Shown here piece after piece: positions 22,350 to 33,500 of a stretch of DNA of 64,000 bases. How positions within the stretch are numbered: position 1 is the stretch's first letter; every line of letters begins with the position of its first letter. Origin of the DNA: Bisporella sp. PMI_857 (Eukaryota > Ascomycota > Leotiomycetes > Helotiales > Helotiaceae); NCBI GenBank assembly GCA_021307315.1, contig JAJSPD010000005.1, positions 620,001 through 684,000 of the forward strand, read 5' to 3'. Made by a program: the position numbers and the translations under genes. The notes below the pieces were generated by a model that was not told the DNA's origin, did not search any database, and was given only the letters and a program-made list of their open reading frames with translations.

Positions 22350-22928
22350 TTATTCTTTCTTGTGCGGGTCTCTTGACTTCTGAGCTGGATCTTGATGCCC
22401 CCTAGCTTTCGACTCTTCCAACAAACGATACTTTCTCCTACTCTTCTTCACCGCACTAGATTTCTTCTTCTTCTTCGTCTCCCCAACCACCGCGGCCCTG
22501 CTCGCCTCCCCTTTCTCCAGCATCTCCACCCGCTCAGCTAGCATCTCCCGCGCAATCTTTCTATTTTGCGATCGAGACCTTGTGTGTTGGACTTTAAGCA
22601 CCATGCCCGTGGGTATGTGCTTGAGTTGTACAGCCGATGCCGTTTTGTTCTACTTCCAATCAGCAGCTTCTTTCCGAAGATAGAGTCATAAAGTAATAAG
22701 TGAATGTACAATTTTCTGACCACCCGGACCGCTCCCTTTCAAGAACGTCTCTGTGAATTCCTCCTCAGGGATGAGAGCAGGTCGGTCAGGCATCTTTTTC
22801 TTGCATGCTGAAGACGAGGCATTGAAAGTGCGCCGTGATATGGCGCATCGTGACACGGAGTCAAGGATCGAAATCCATCTGGGGCTTGAAATAATTCCGC
22901 GTAGCATTGTACATTTTCGCAGCTTCAA
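22350..22928 (-). CDS. Mitochondrial GGQ release-factor-like protein (Rso55/C12orf65 type)
   Basis: Exons 22928-22710 and 22649-22350 (60-bp intron) encode 172 residues. The GGQ motif is at residues 69-71 in FLKGSGPGGQ, followed across the intron by NKTASAVQLKHIPTGMVLKVQHTRSRSQNR, the signature of the small class-I release-factor domain. There is no codon-recognition domain, and the C-terminus is a highly basic tail (KKKKKSSAVKKSRRKYR). This matches the C12orf65/MTRFR and yeast Rso55 family, which rescue stalled mitoribosomes by hydrolysing peptidyl-tRNA. The N-terminus is Arg/Ser-rich like a presequence; ATG 22907 is an alternative start. It shares a 256-bp divergent promoter with the next gene. 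Confidence 0.9.
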
Positions 22929-23184
22929 TTGCTGGGAATCTGCTGATTTGGTGACGAGAAGAATTTGGGATCAATATAAGAAGTTGATAGGCGATAAGAG
23001 GCCCCTGTCAGGAACGGGTTGGTCGGGATTTTTGGGATCATCATTTAAACTTCATTTCGCAACCACGTCTGCTCACAAGACAGTTTCCTTCTTTGACTCT
23101 GCACTTCCTCCATATCTTCTATATATAACCCCCTGCAATTGTTTCGAGAATTCTCTCCTGTATTTTCAATACACTCGCTCCACA

Positions 23185-23687
23185 ATGTCCATGGTCGCAT
23201 CCTCCTTTCGGTGGCTACAACGGAAGAAATACCAATATGAAGTAAGATCTCCCTATTCCCCAAATCCAGAACTCCTCTAACCCCATTTCCCCAGGTTACG
23301 TTCTCCCTGTACATGTTAACGCCCACCGAGAAATTCATTTTCAGTACGCCTTATCCCTGATTTCTTTCTCCGTCCCAACTGTCTGCAGCGTTCACCCCTT
23401 TCCTCTCGCATTTCGCCGCGTCGTGCTAACTAGATGGAATAGACTCCTTCCTCTTCCTCTTCTTCAGCATGATCATCATTGCTATGACGCTCTACCTGCC
23501 ACAGCACATCGCCTTCCTGACTAATCGCGCCTGGTTCTACTACAACGGCGACGAGAACGGGAAGACGGTCGTGCAGTCTGTGCTTGAGAGCCCGACGAGC
23601 ACGATACTCGTAGAAAAGATTAAGGAGACCGTGGTTAGTGGTGGGAATGTGGCAGGAAGTACGATTTCTAGGGCGAAGGAGCTGTAG
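23185..23687 (+). CDS. Small subunit of serine palmitoyltransferase-like (ssSPT)
   Basis: Three tiny exons 23185-23241, 23295-23343 and 23443-23687 join to 116 residues. After splicing the core reads WLQRKKYQYEVTFSLYMLTP, then TEKFIFNSFLF, a single long transmembrane segment and TLYLPQHIAFL. This matches human SPTSSA (YYQYLLVTALYMLEPWERTVFNS...PQHI) and the ssSPT-like Pfam family. Such subunits bind Lcb1/Lcb2 in the ER membrane and stimulate the first step of sphingolipid synthesis. The hydrophilic C-terminal tail (about 45 residues) is longer than in animals. The gene is easily missed because 106 of its 351 coding bases lie in two mini-exons. Confidence 0.85.
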
Positions 23688-24005
23688 ATGATTGAGCAAG
23701 ACATATGATATGCATGGAGATGTGCGGCATGAGTTGAAGTAAAAAATCTAGAGACACAATGGGCAGCAAGTCATGGCATACCTGTATAATGGGGGATTTG
23801 GAGTTTTTGGACCTGGGTCACAAACGATTTCAGGATGTAAAAAGATAGCGAGTAATCACTAATGTCTATATCTGACTTCGCATGAGGCAGATCATAACAT
23901 TTATTCACAGAAGCAAAGTCCAAATATGGAGCCGGGTGTACCAAAAACCAGTGGGTAGCCTGACGACAAACAATGAGATATAATATCAAGCCTTAAATTG
24001 CTGAC
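23688..24005. other. Convergent 3' region
   Basis: 318 bp between the ssSPT-like gene and mis6 stop codons; nothing recognised. Confidence 0.5.
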
Positions 24006-26477
24006 CTACACCATCTTCTCCCTAGCCGTCATTAGGTGCTTCATTGTATTATACATAAGCTCTCCAACACCAGTTGCGCTCTTGGTCTCCAAGTATCGCA
24101 ATACTCCCAACCTATAATCCGCCCACGATATATTCAACCCGCCATCCCTCTCTAGCTGCTTCAGCGAAGCCTGTGTAACAGGACCGGCGTGCCTGATATC
24201 GATACTGTCTTCCTCCCTATCTTCAATCTCCCTCAGATACGAGATAGCAAAGTGACATAACACTGGTGAGTATGACAATGTGAATATAGATGGTAATGAT
24301 ATTCCCGTGTCCAGCTTTGCTACATAGTTTGCCAAGCTGGTAGTTGTAGACTCAGGTAATAGACAACCAGTGGCATTTGGATCTGACCTATTGAAAGCCC
24401 GGCCTCGCCAGATACAATTGCATGTATCCATGAGAAAGCCGTTGAAGTGGTTCACATGATCTTTTGGATATGTCTTCGGCTCCAGATCTGTTGGGTTGAC
24501 CTTTAGTGCCATGGCAAGCTCGAAAGCACGTTTGTAGGTAGCTAGAATTGCGCAGAGTCGACTTATGTTGCTTAGGGAGCAGGTGAAGTAAAGTGTGTAT
24601 ACTAGTTCTGGTGGAGGAGTTGTGATTTTGACGGCTGTTTTTAAGGAGGGCTGGGAGAATATGGCAACTGCTGCTTCATAGAAATTGAGGATGGTAGAGT
24701 GAGTTGAGATGCTTGTCGAGCATTGAATGATTGTAAGTGCGAGGTTTCCGGCATGGGTTATTAGGTCACTAATTGAAGGATCCTCTTCGGAGGGTGGGGG
24801 AGAGCGTGCCAGAAGTGCAGCATACCATTGTAGCAATAGGCTCCTGTAGAAGTTGAGCAAAGCAAGTTTGGCCTCAAGAGTCTCATCTTCCAGTACAGCC
24901 TCCTCAAGAGCTTGGAATGTGGTCTGGTACAGATCTGGCTATGTTAACATAGATTGCACCACCATGTATAGAGTAGACTACCTTGAAATGAGCTCATAGG
25001 AGTATAACTTATAAGGTCAAGAATGACCTCACGACCTATGATACCATTCCACGAATGTACCATTGACTGAAGATATGCTAGGCAGGCTGGAGGAAGCACC
25101 TGGCCACTGTCAGCATTTGGAAATTTGCCAAGTGGAGGTCAGGCTCCCATACTTTTGTATACCAAGTATAATCTCGAACAGCACTGAGCATTTCTAGAAT
25201 AATACCGTCCGATCCTTGGGACTGTAGTTGATCCTCAAAGAATGCTAGAAGCCAATTGTCAATCCGTCGAAGCGTAGACTCCGAGGACTTAAGCTGGAGG
25301 AACTTCTGTAATAGGGGATCTCCGATGACAGAGACCAGCTGATTTGGTAGCTCGATCTTCTCGAGCTTGCGGACAAACTGGCTGACGTCGTGAATCTCCT
25401 CCAACGTGGTTGATGCCTAGATGATCAGTTTGAGACAGCTAGAACATTGAATAACATACCTCCTGAGCATTCGAAGTTTGTACTGGTGGTATAAGAGACG
25501 CCATATCACCCCTTCTTCTAGTTACTCGGAAAGGTTTCTGTTCAGGCAGTTGCCCGTCTTGATTACTTTCACGATATGCCTTCTGTATCTGACCAAGTCT
25601 TTCCTTCCACTCTAGATCTGGATGCTATAATGCAGGATAAGCCATATTGTTCAATGAAAGGCCGCGTGACCTACTTTAAAAACTGATGCTCTTCCCTGAG
25701 TCGTCTCGCCAACAATGACATCCGGGTAATAGTCCTTAAATACTCTCATTAAACCCACAAGTGGCGGCTCGTTACCAGCTTGTCGGGTCAACTCCATTCT
25801 ATGCCTTATTAGGTCCTTGTAAGCAGAATATTTATAAAACAATAACTCACAAAGCTTGTATCCGGAAAGGACGAACATGTTTGCGCCGAGTAATCAGGGA
25901 CAAAATATGACAAAGTTGTGGCCTGGTAAGAGAACATCAGCTTGTATACTTCAATCTCAATAAAATAGGCATTTAGAAGGCGTACTTAATCGCTACAGTA
26001 TCGAGAAGATTGAATAAAACGCCATAAAGGCGCGATAACACGAGGTTGTTCTCAAGAGCATCATAAACCATGATAAGCCATTTCAGCAACGCTGCCTGAG
26101 TGGAATAGGAAGGCTTTTCTCGTCCGTGGCCGAGACTTGCAACTACCTTGATCACTACAGCATCTGCAATCTTGCTTGTAGGATAAAGATTTTTGATCAA
26201 GTTCCCGATTTCTCCTTGATTAAGCGTGTTTGGGAGCGTGATAATGTTGATAAGCCTCTCGAGATATGCGTGCTGCAGACCATTTTGGTATGCGTTCGCG
26301 CAAACCTGTTCTAGCGTGCTCGTGATCTTGATCTTTCTTTGGTTCGCAGGCGTGATTGCAGCTATCGATATGTTCAGGTAAGTGTCTCGTCGCGTTAAGA
26401 AATGTTGGTTCTTGAAGGCATATACCTTTTTCCAAGTCTGTCAGGGAATCAATGATATTGTCGGCGCGTCCTGCCAT
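24006..26477 (-). CDS. mis6: Inner kinetochore protein Mis6/CENP-I (Ctf3)
   Basis: Eight exons (26477-26426, 26361-25986, 25922-25851, 25798-25675, 25624-25460, 25416-25153, 25099-24982, 24934-24006) join in frame to 699 residues. Family-specific stretches include ITLPNTLNQGEIGNLIKNLYP, KPSYSTQAALLKWLIMVYD, YGVLFNLLDTVAIK, ITRRKHVRPFRIQALMELTR and GLMRVFKDYYPDVIVGE. Mis6/CENP-I is a HEAT-like helical protein of the constitutive centromere network that supports CENP-A loading and kinetochore assembly. Length equals that of filamentous-fungal orthologues. Intron 6 begins GTATGG and carries a GCTGAC branch site; it was placed by the frame change between TWYTK and VLPPACLAYL. Seven introns is the highest number in the window. 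Confidence 0.92.
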
Positions 26478-28548
26478 CGTCGTCGCGTACAAAGAGATTA
26501 TTCTACTTTTGAAAAAGTGACGTGGGCAAAGCTCGCATCCACAAGTGAGTTGAGGGTGGCTCTGATTTGTCAGTCCCCTGGTTGATAATTTTGTGTTACT
26601 CGAAGCACATAGTCCTTGCATGCATGATTTTAGTAGGTCACTGTTTATTGTCTTCCCTTCCTGCAACCGAGCCTCTTCTATTAGACCACCTCTCAAGCAA
26701 ACAAGCAATCATAGAATTTCACGTCTCTCTCACGCAATCAAGAAGCCCAATATGTAGGTTTATCATACGCTGGTCATTCAAAATCATTCTACATCTCCAT
26801 ACGAACTATTTCGGGGATTCTAATCTCTCCTGAAGACGTATTCTAACCTTGCATAGCTCGAATTCAGGACCTTGGATGCCTACCCCGATTGTTCTGACCC
26901 GGAGCAATTGTTCTTGCAGGTTTGTGGGCGAACTCGATCGCACGATGTCACTGCTGCCCCAAACCTGGTGATCAATCTCTATGGGAATTACCCAGGTGGA
27001 TGATAGAGAACGCCACCAATTATGTGTCTATGATTTCGGCTTAAAGAAGACCACCTCATGATCAAAAGACACGATGAAAGAACTTTCATGAAGGGTTTTA
27101 TAAATACCGAGTCAATTGAAGGCCCCAGCCGACGAGGACGAGTCATAACGGGAATACAAGTGCATTCTCGTGCGATTATGTTGAGACGTTTCTTCTGTGT
27201 AACACTGGGCTGGGCCGAAAGTTTGATCAGGGTTCACGAGCCGGCCAAACTCTCAATCGTTGGGGGGGTCACATACAGTGTATGCGGGCAGCAGTGAGTG
27301 ATTGCAGTAGTGTGTCGGAAGCGGTCATTTCTGAGCGAGGGGTCAAGAGCACAATCATGTCAGCCCAGGATACACTATCTTTGTTTTCTCCAGAACCTGT
27401 TTGCCAGTTGGGTTTGGGGCTTTAAAATACTACGCACAGGCTCAGGCGCAAGCCTAAAGAGCTCCAAAGTACGGGCAGGCCGGGCTTGGGTACTGTAATG
27501 GGATTGGCATTTCCTGGCAGACTGAGCATGCCATTGGCTACGTCAACAACGGACCATCTCATGCTTACAAGTACAATTCCTCCGCTGTTTCAATTCGTTA
27601 TGTACCCATGTATTCCCTTTCCCCTCTATATTAGCTCCTCGTTGTGCATTTCTGCGTTGTGAGCCTGTGAAAAGTGCGGTGGTGGATGCCTGTACGGAGT
27701 AGTGCTGTGCTACAGGTGCTAATCCCTTACGTAGGGTGATTTTACTGGGTCAATTTAACGCTCAGCCGGAAACCATGGTGGCTTCGCACGAGCTACCTAG
27801 ACCGCCTGGTCGCGCTCCTCAATCGCATCACTGCAATACCCTTACCGTTGCACAAAGTTTAGTCGTTTAAATCCGGTTGATGTGTAAATAATAGGGTCCA
27901 CGTTTGGTCACACAGATCGTGAAACTCCTTCTCTCTCGCCACAACCCTTCTTCTCTCTTACACACAGATTTACGCCGGAAATCTTCCGAACCATCCCAAG
28001 CAGTGAACCGCACCGAATTAATAGCTGGCGAGATCTTGAACGAGGCCCAAACCTAGCAGTTTCCAAGAGAGTAGGACTTTCGGAATCCCATTCTTGCAGC
28101 CCAAATCAGCACAGCACGACTTTAGGTATCTACCTAAGCTGCATATTCGAGCGTCTGATTCGAGAAGCGCCGCCTTAACACCCGTTTTATCCAGCAGTTC
28201 GGTCAGATCTTCCTAGTGTCAATAAATGGTAAATTTGCTAAGATTCCCCACAGTGCCCGTGAGCAATTTCAAGGAGGCTAGGAGGCTGACAAGCAACACC
28301 AAACAAAGTGCAGAATGTTGCCAGGCAGATCCTTCATCCCTCTAGGTAGCGGGTTGTAAGGTACCAGTAGATAGCGCTAAATAGGAACCCCACCGCTGGT
28401 GGCAGCTTCCCAGTGCAAGGGATAGCGTCCGCAACCCTTCCCAAACTTTAAAAGCTAGTTGAGTACCGACCTGGATGAAAAGTGTGCCTCTCCAAACAGC
28501 CTCGTTGACGCAAATTAGGTGGTACTTTCTAGGCAGTCTGCATCAGGC
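26478..28548. other. Divergent intergenic region, no gene recognised
   Basis: A 2.07-kb head-to-head spacer between mis6 and the GNAT gene. Short frames at 27058-27498 have no recognised homology. I looked for the GH3 glycosidase half that is normally fused to the downstream GNAT protein and found no trace of it here. Confidence 0.45.
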
Positions 28549-30537
28549 ATGTCTTCTCAACCTCCACGAGAGTCGACTGCCGCAGACGAAGATGAAGATG
28601 GAATGTAAGATTCATCTTACATCAATCTTTTCATTTAGCTTGTTTCTTACATATGTTAGGGATGTTGATCCGCAAGAAAATGCTCCTCCACTTGCTGGCG
28701 CGTCGAGCTTGAGCGGCCAGGACGACAGGTTGGCTGTAGTAGTCCGAGACTCAACTAATTGGCTTTCCATGTTAAAAAATCTCCAAGAGACAGATGTCAT
28801 AATACTTCTAACACCAGTTGTGGTCCCAATCAGCCAGGATCCAACAGATTTAAGTGATCCATTTGAGCCTCTTGGTCGATCGCTAGCAAAGAGGCATCCT
28901 AGGGTTCGACACGTCCCATATACACAGAGGTCCGAAATTTAATCCTCCCTATGTCTGTTTAACTATCACTAACCACAGCCATATAGAAATGGTATTACAT
29001 CCACCCACCTTGGCTTCATTAAGAGAGGCCAGGTCATAATATTGTGTTTCGACCTTCGACCAGGGCAGCAAATCCAGCTTGAATTTGCTGATATAGCTTT
29101 TGCTGTCAGCGACAACAAGCCATGCATCATTGTAATCTGTTGCAGTCCTTTGGAAAGCCATCATACCATCCCTTTCCCTACCCTTATACAAACGAAAGGC
29201 TACTCACCTCCCGCTTTGGAAGCCACAGCTGCACTTCTTTTTGGGGAACAAACGACGGTGACACCGACGCTTCGATCAATCGCACCAGGACCGGTGAGAA
29301 AAGCCGGCGAATCGCAGCCCAAATTGTGGCCAGTAGAGCAGTGGAATGAGGCAAGGGATATGGCAAGTGTGTTGAGCCTGTGGAGTCAAAGCATCAGTAA
29401 TCGGTTTACAATAGACTACCAGACATTATCTGCACTTCTACGCCGACCTGGTTACGCAAAACATTATGTTGTTCGGGATCCAAGAGACGGGGAAATATTA
29501 GGGTTCTGTGCAACTTACCTCTCGTATGTTGATCAGGAAGGAGAGAAGCTGATCGCGTCTCTGGCGCTCCTTCTGGTACGAGCTCAAAACAGAAACCAAG
29601 GAATCGGATTAAGCTTGCATAGTCATGCAATTGATCAGCTAAAAAGAACACGGGGTGTAGTCCGTCTACAACTCGGAAGCACTTTCCCTCGCATACTTTA
29701 TGGGCCGCCATTTGATATGCATCTAGACGAGGAATGGTTTCATAAAAGAGGATGGCAGCTCAATAATGATTTACCTGGACAGGGTCAAACAACTTATGAC
29801 TTGGTTTTAGACTTTGCAGACTGGCATCAGATCCACGATGCACCATCCTCGTCAAATATGAAATTTAGGCTTTGCGCACAAGAAGAAATGGTCCGTGTTC
29901 TTGCATTAGTAGAGGATCTCTCTTCGAAACAAGGAAAGATGGGCTGGTTCGACCAGTATTCCTCGCTCATGAACGGACCAAACGTCAAAGATGTTGTCTT
30001 GGCCCTTGATAAAGACGAAATTATCGCTACAGCCCTAACCTACACGCCTTCGTGTGGTAGTCAAATCGCTTCAAACCTTCCTTGGGCTAGTCGACTTGGA
30101 CACGATGTTGGTGGCGTCACATGCATCTGTATCCTTCGTAAGTTAGCAATAAAGTGTTACCAAGACACATCAAGCAAATACATCACAGCATATACAAAGC
30201 TGTAAACTGAGTGATGATGACCCCTTGCTCGAAATATTTCATTTTAGGAATCTTGTGGCGGCCATACTTATTCCCTCTGCCTTCGTACTTCAGAAATTGG
30301 CTAACAGAATGCAGCCGCTTATGCACAAGAATCAACTATAGTTGGCCTACTAAATGCTTGCGTTGCCAATCTCACATCGCAAGGCATGAGGAAGATGTTT
30401 CTGGACGGAATATCCAAAGGATTGCACGCGTTCAGAGACCTTGGTAAATTTATCAACGAGAGGATAGTCAAGAAGCTAAACGAAATCCAGGTTTCAAGGA
30501 ATGGGCACGTTATAAAGATGTTTGGAAAGATACTTGA
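28549..30537 (+). CDS. GNAT acetyltransferase of the GH3-GNAT family, lacking GH3
   Basis: Exons 28549-28604, 28660-28929, 28987-30137, 30315-30443 and 30491-30537 join in frame to 550 residues. The C-terminal part matches the GNAT module found at the end of fungal GH3 beta-N-acetylglucosaminidase-like proteins: NRFTIDYQTLSALLRRPGYA, VRDPRDGEILGFCATYLSYV, the acetyl-CoA loop RNQGIGLSLH, RGVVRLQLGSTFPRILYGPP, and a second repeat ending MRKMFLDGISKGLHAFRDLGF. The middle (HPRVRHVPYT, QLEFADIAFAV, PCIIVICCSP) looks like a GH3 C-terminal domain. The protein starts with its own acidic leader (STAADEDEDGMDVDP) and has no GH3 catalytic barrel. Intron 2 uses the weak donor GTCCGA. The acetyl acceptor is unknown. 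Confidence 0.82.
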
Positions 30538-33500
30538 CAAGCAATTTGGCTGTGTCAACGTCTATTATACGTTACACCACTATATGATTTATGATATTCA
30601 CAACCTACCAAGCAAAGCAAGTGAGTCAAATATCTCTCAATATTTATTGTTTATAACACAGTATTAGGTAAAACCAAGCATTTGGATAAATTTCACAACA
30701 AAATATACGTTTAGGGTCGTCAATGCCCAATCCCTCAAGACTTGAGGAACAAATTATACTCACCTGAGAACTTTCAACTACCAAAGGTACTAATCTCGGT
30801 CTAGTGTTGGAGCGCAGCTTCGGATAAATTCCAGAACCAGGGTGATTCAGCCGCACCAGTCAATTTCACCAGAAGTCGGCTATTGCCGATTTTGTGTCAC
30901 TCGAAAATTCTATATGCAATCGTGGGGTGCATCACCTTACCTAGAATGGTTTAGAGATGCAGAAAATATATGGCAACATTAACCACACCGTCACCAATAT
31001 GCATGTTCGAATTTCGAAGGACATCTCAACGACTCCCACTCCGATGATAGGCTTGTCATCGATGGTTCATGCAGGAGTCGGAGAATTGGCATGCTTGCCA
31101 CATCATAATCATCAGCAGGTCACATGAAGTAATGCTCACTAGTGGAGGTTTTAGAGTTTCGCCTGCAGAAAGGGTCGTCATTTCTTGAAGAAATGCGCCT
31201 CCGTGGCACGGCAATTTGACCAACACTTGCTGCATATCTCAGCTCCCGCACACCGAGTTATCTCCTGTGAACGGAAACATTCATTGTGTACTCTAGGTAT
31301 TGAAATGATCAAAAGGATCGAGAACAGTTTTCTGCAATCTGCATTGGTCCGCCAGATCTCCCTACCATCATTCGTAGAACTACCGCGCTAGTCTAGTGAC
31401 GTGCATTCGGCTGTCAGATATTATCAATGCCTACGTTGTTCCTTTTGGATATGACTTTTGCGAAAGTTACCTGCATGAATGTTCGTACAATGGAACTTCT
31501 TCTACCTCGCTTATCCTGCCTCTGCTCGACCCCTGTAACTTGATTTTGTTCTATTATATAATTTCATGGATGTTCTTGTCGAACTGGAAATTACGAAAGC
31601 TGGGTAATATGGTGGATTGCTATTGCTTCGTTGCTTTGAAGGGTGCTGAATTAGGATCAAGTGCTCTATACTCCAAACCTGAGGAAGGCCAAAGTATACG
31701 CAACCTGTTTATCGTCGTAAATGCTTGATATCGACGCCTAATGCCCCTCAAGACTGCTAAAAATGCCTCGAACGTTCACAAGACTCGGCAGAAGGGTTGA
31801 TATCCGTCAGACAGCTCCAGGTCAACTAGAAAAGATACGCTAGTAGGCAAGCATAATGGTTGTATTTGGTTAGATCGCGAATAACCTCATATATTGAGCC
31901 GGTAAGAGTCTCGTGGCCCAGGAAAATGGGAATACTGCAATGTCAGGTCTGTTACATATCGTTGCGCGACTACTCTCCCCATGAAATATTCCTTTATATT
32001 GCTTTATTTCGTAGACAACTACAATTGTTATCCCCGTAATGACTAGCATAGTCAAAGACAGATTTTATTGACTTCTAGACGTTGTATGATTGTATTTCTT
32101 TCCAAACAGGGTTCTCGATATATGAATGGATATGTACAAGCTATAATCACCTCGAGCTTATTGTTTGAGTAGTCGTTACCTTGGTATAATATAGTCTTCA
32201 ATCATTTGTCCAATCATCCGCTTTGAAGAATTCGTGGTTTCTAGGTTTGAGCCGTCATAGACTGTGTTCGTGATGTATGTTTATGCTTAAATAAGGGAAG
32301 TGTAACAGGGGAAGCAGAACTTTTTGTTGTCACATCTTTACACAAGCTATATCAAAGAGGACTGCGATAGACAGTAACCATCGAAATTGATCGTACTATG
32401 GGACATAGCGTGGTATAAATACTCCTCTGCGGAGCGCTTAGGCAAGATGTCCCTAGAAACAAGTGATGGCAATTCGAAGGGAAAGATGAAGCGGTGTTCC
32501 ACTGCACCTGGGTTCGGGGCAGTAAGGAGGACATGGAGCGCTCAAAATCGGAGAAGATGAAAATGGACATGGAAGCATCGCAGGCTGAAATTGATCCTGA
32601 GAGCCTGCACCCCAAGCGGGGGGTTATGGAAATTGGAGCAGGTCTGGGCAGATGAACAAGACCAACCAGAAAAGAAGAATGGAAAGTAGCCCAAATTTTT
32701 TTTAAGAACGATCAGGTTGCTGTGTCGAACACACATGTTTTGGGCGCGGCGAATGGGTCAATTTCAAGATTGGTGGGTGAACTTGCTAGGAGTACGGCGG
32801 GCTCGCTCAACAATGGCTGGAGGCAGAGCAAGCGTGCCAAAATCAGAAGTCATGGATGAGCACCCACCATTCCAGCTTATTATGACTACCATCGTAAAAA
32901 AGGGTACGAAGACTCTTAAAAGAATGGAGTAGACATGCGGCGATTGCATTGAAGGGGTTGCGGCATTATAGTCCCTTATCTTAGTTGAAGGTCATGTCCA
33001 CAGTATACAGCAGATGGAACGGTGGGATCGTAATAACTCATAAAGAAATAAGTATATAGAAATCACGAATAATATGCCAGGTGAGACAACAGAAGAGGAT
33101 AAGAAAGCGAAGAAGTTGCAATTTGTCTGGATGTGTGAGGTCCACGATGTGGACGGCATTTCCTGCATAGTATAGCTATATTTTTCAGGCTGCCAAATTG
33201 TGATATTAATAGAATGATTTTTCTATGCTTTGTTATAGCTGCTTCTGTTTTATAGGCTGTCTTTCTTTGCAGAGACTTAACGTTTATGTGGAGCGATGTC
33301 TATATCTGAACAATTTGGCACGACCAACAAGGTGCTTTTATGCAAAGGGCAAAAAAAGATACTCTGGAGACAAACACTGTTATCCCGAGTGACCACGGCA
33401 ATTTCCTTTGCCTCAAGGCCTTCCAAAAGGCAAGGCTTGATGTGCTCCCGACATTATTAACATCCTGTAAAGGTTTCCTGAGCAACGAAAGCAAAGTGTT

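Noticed and set aside
28549..30537. Reading the GNAT gene as a pseudogene
   Set aside because: The apparent frame breaks near 30138 and 30444 are resolved by introns with good branch sites, giving one uninterrupted protein.
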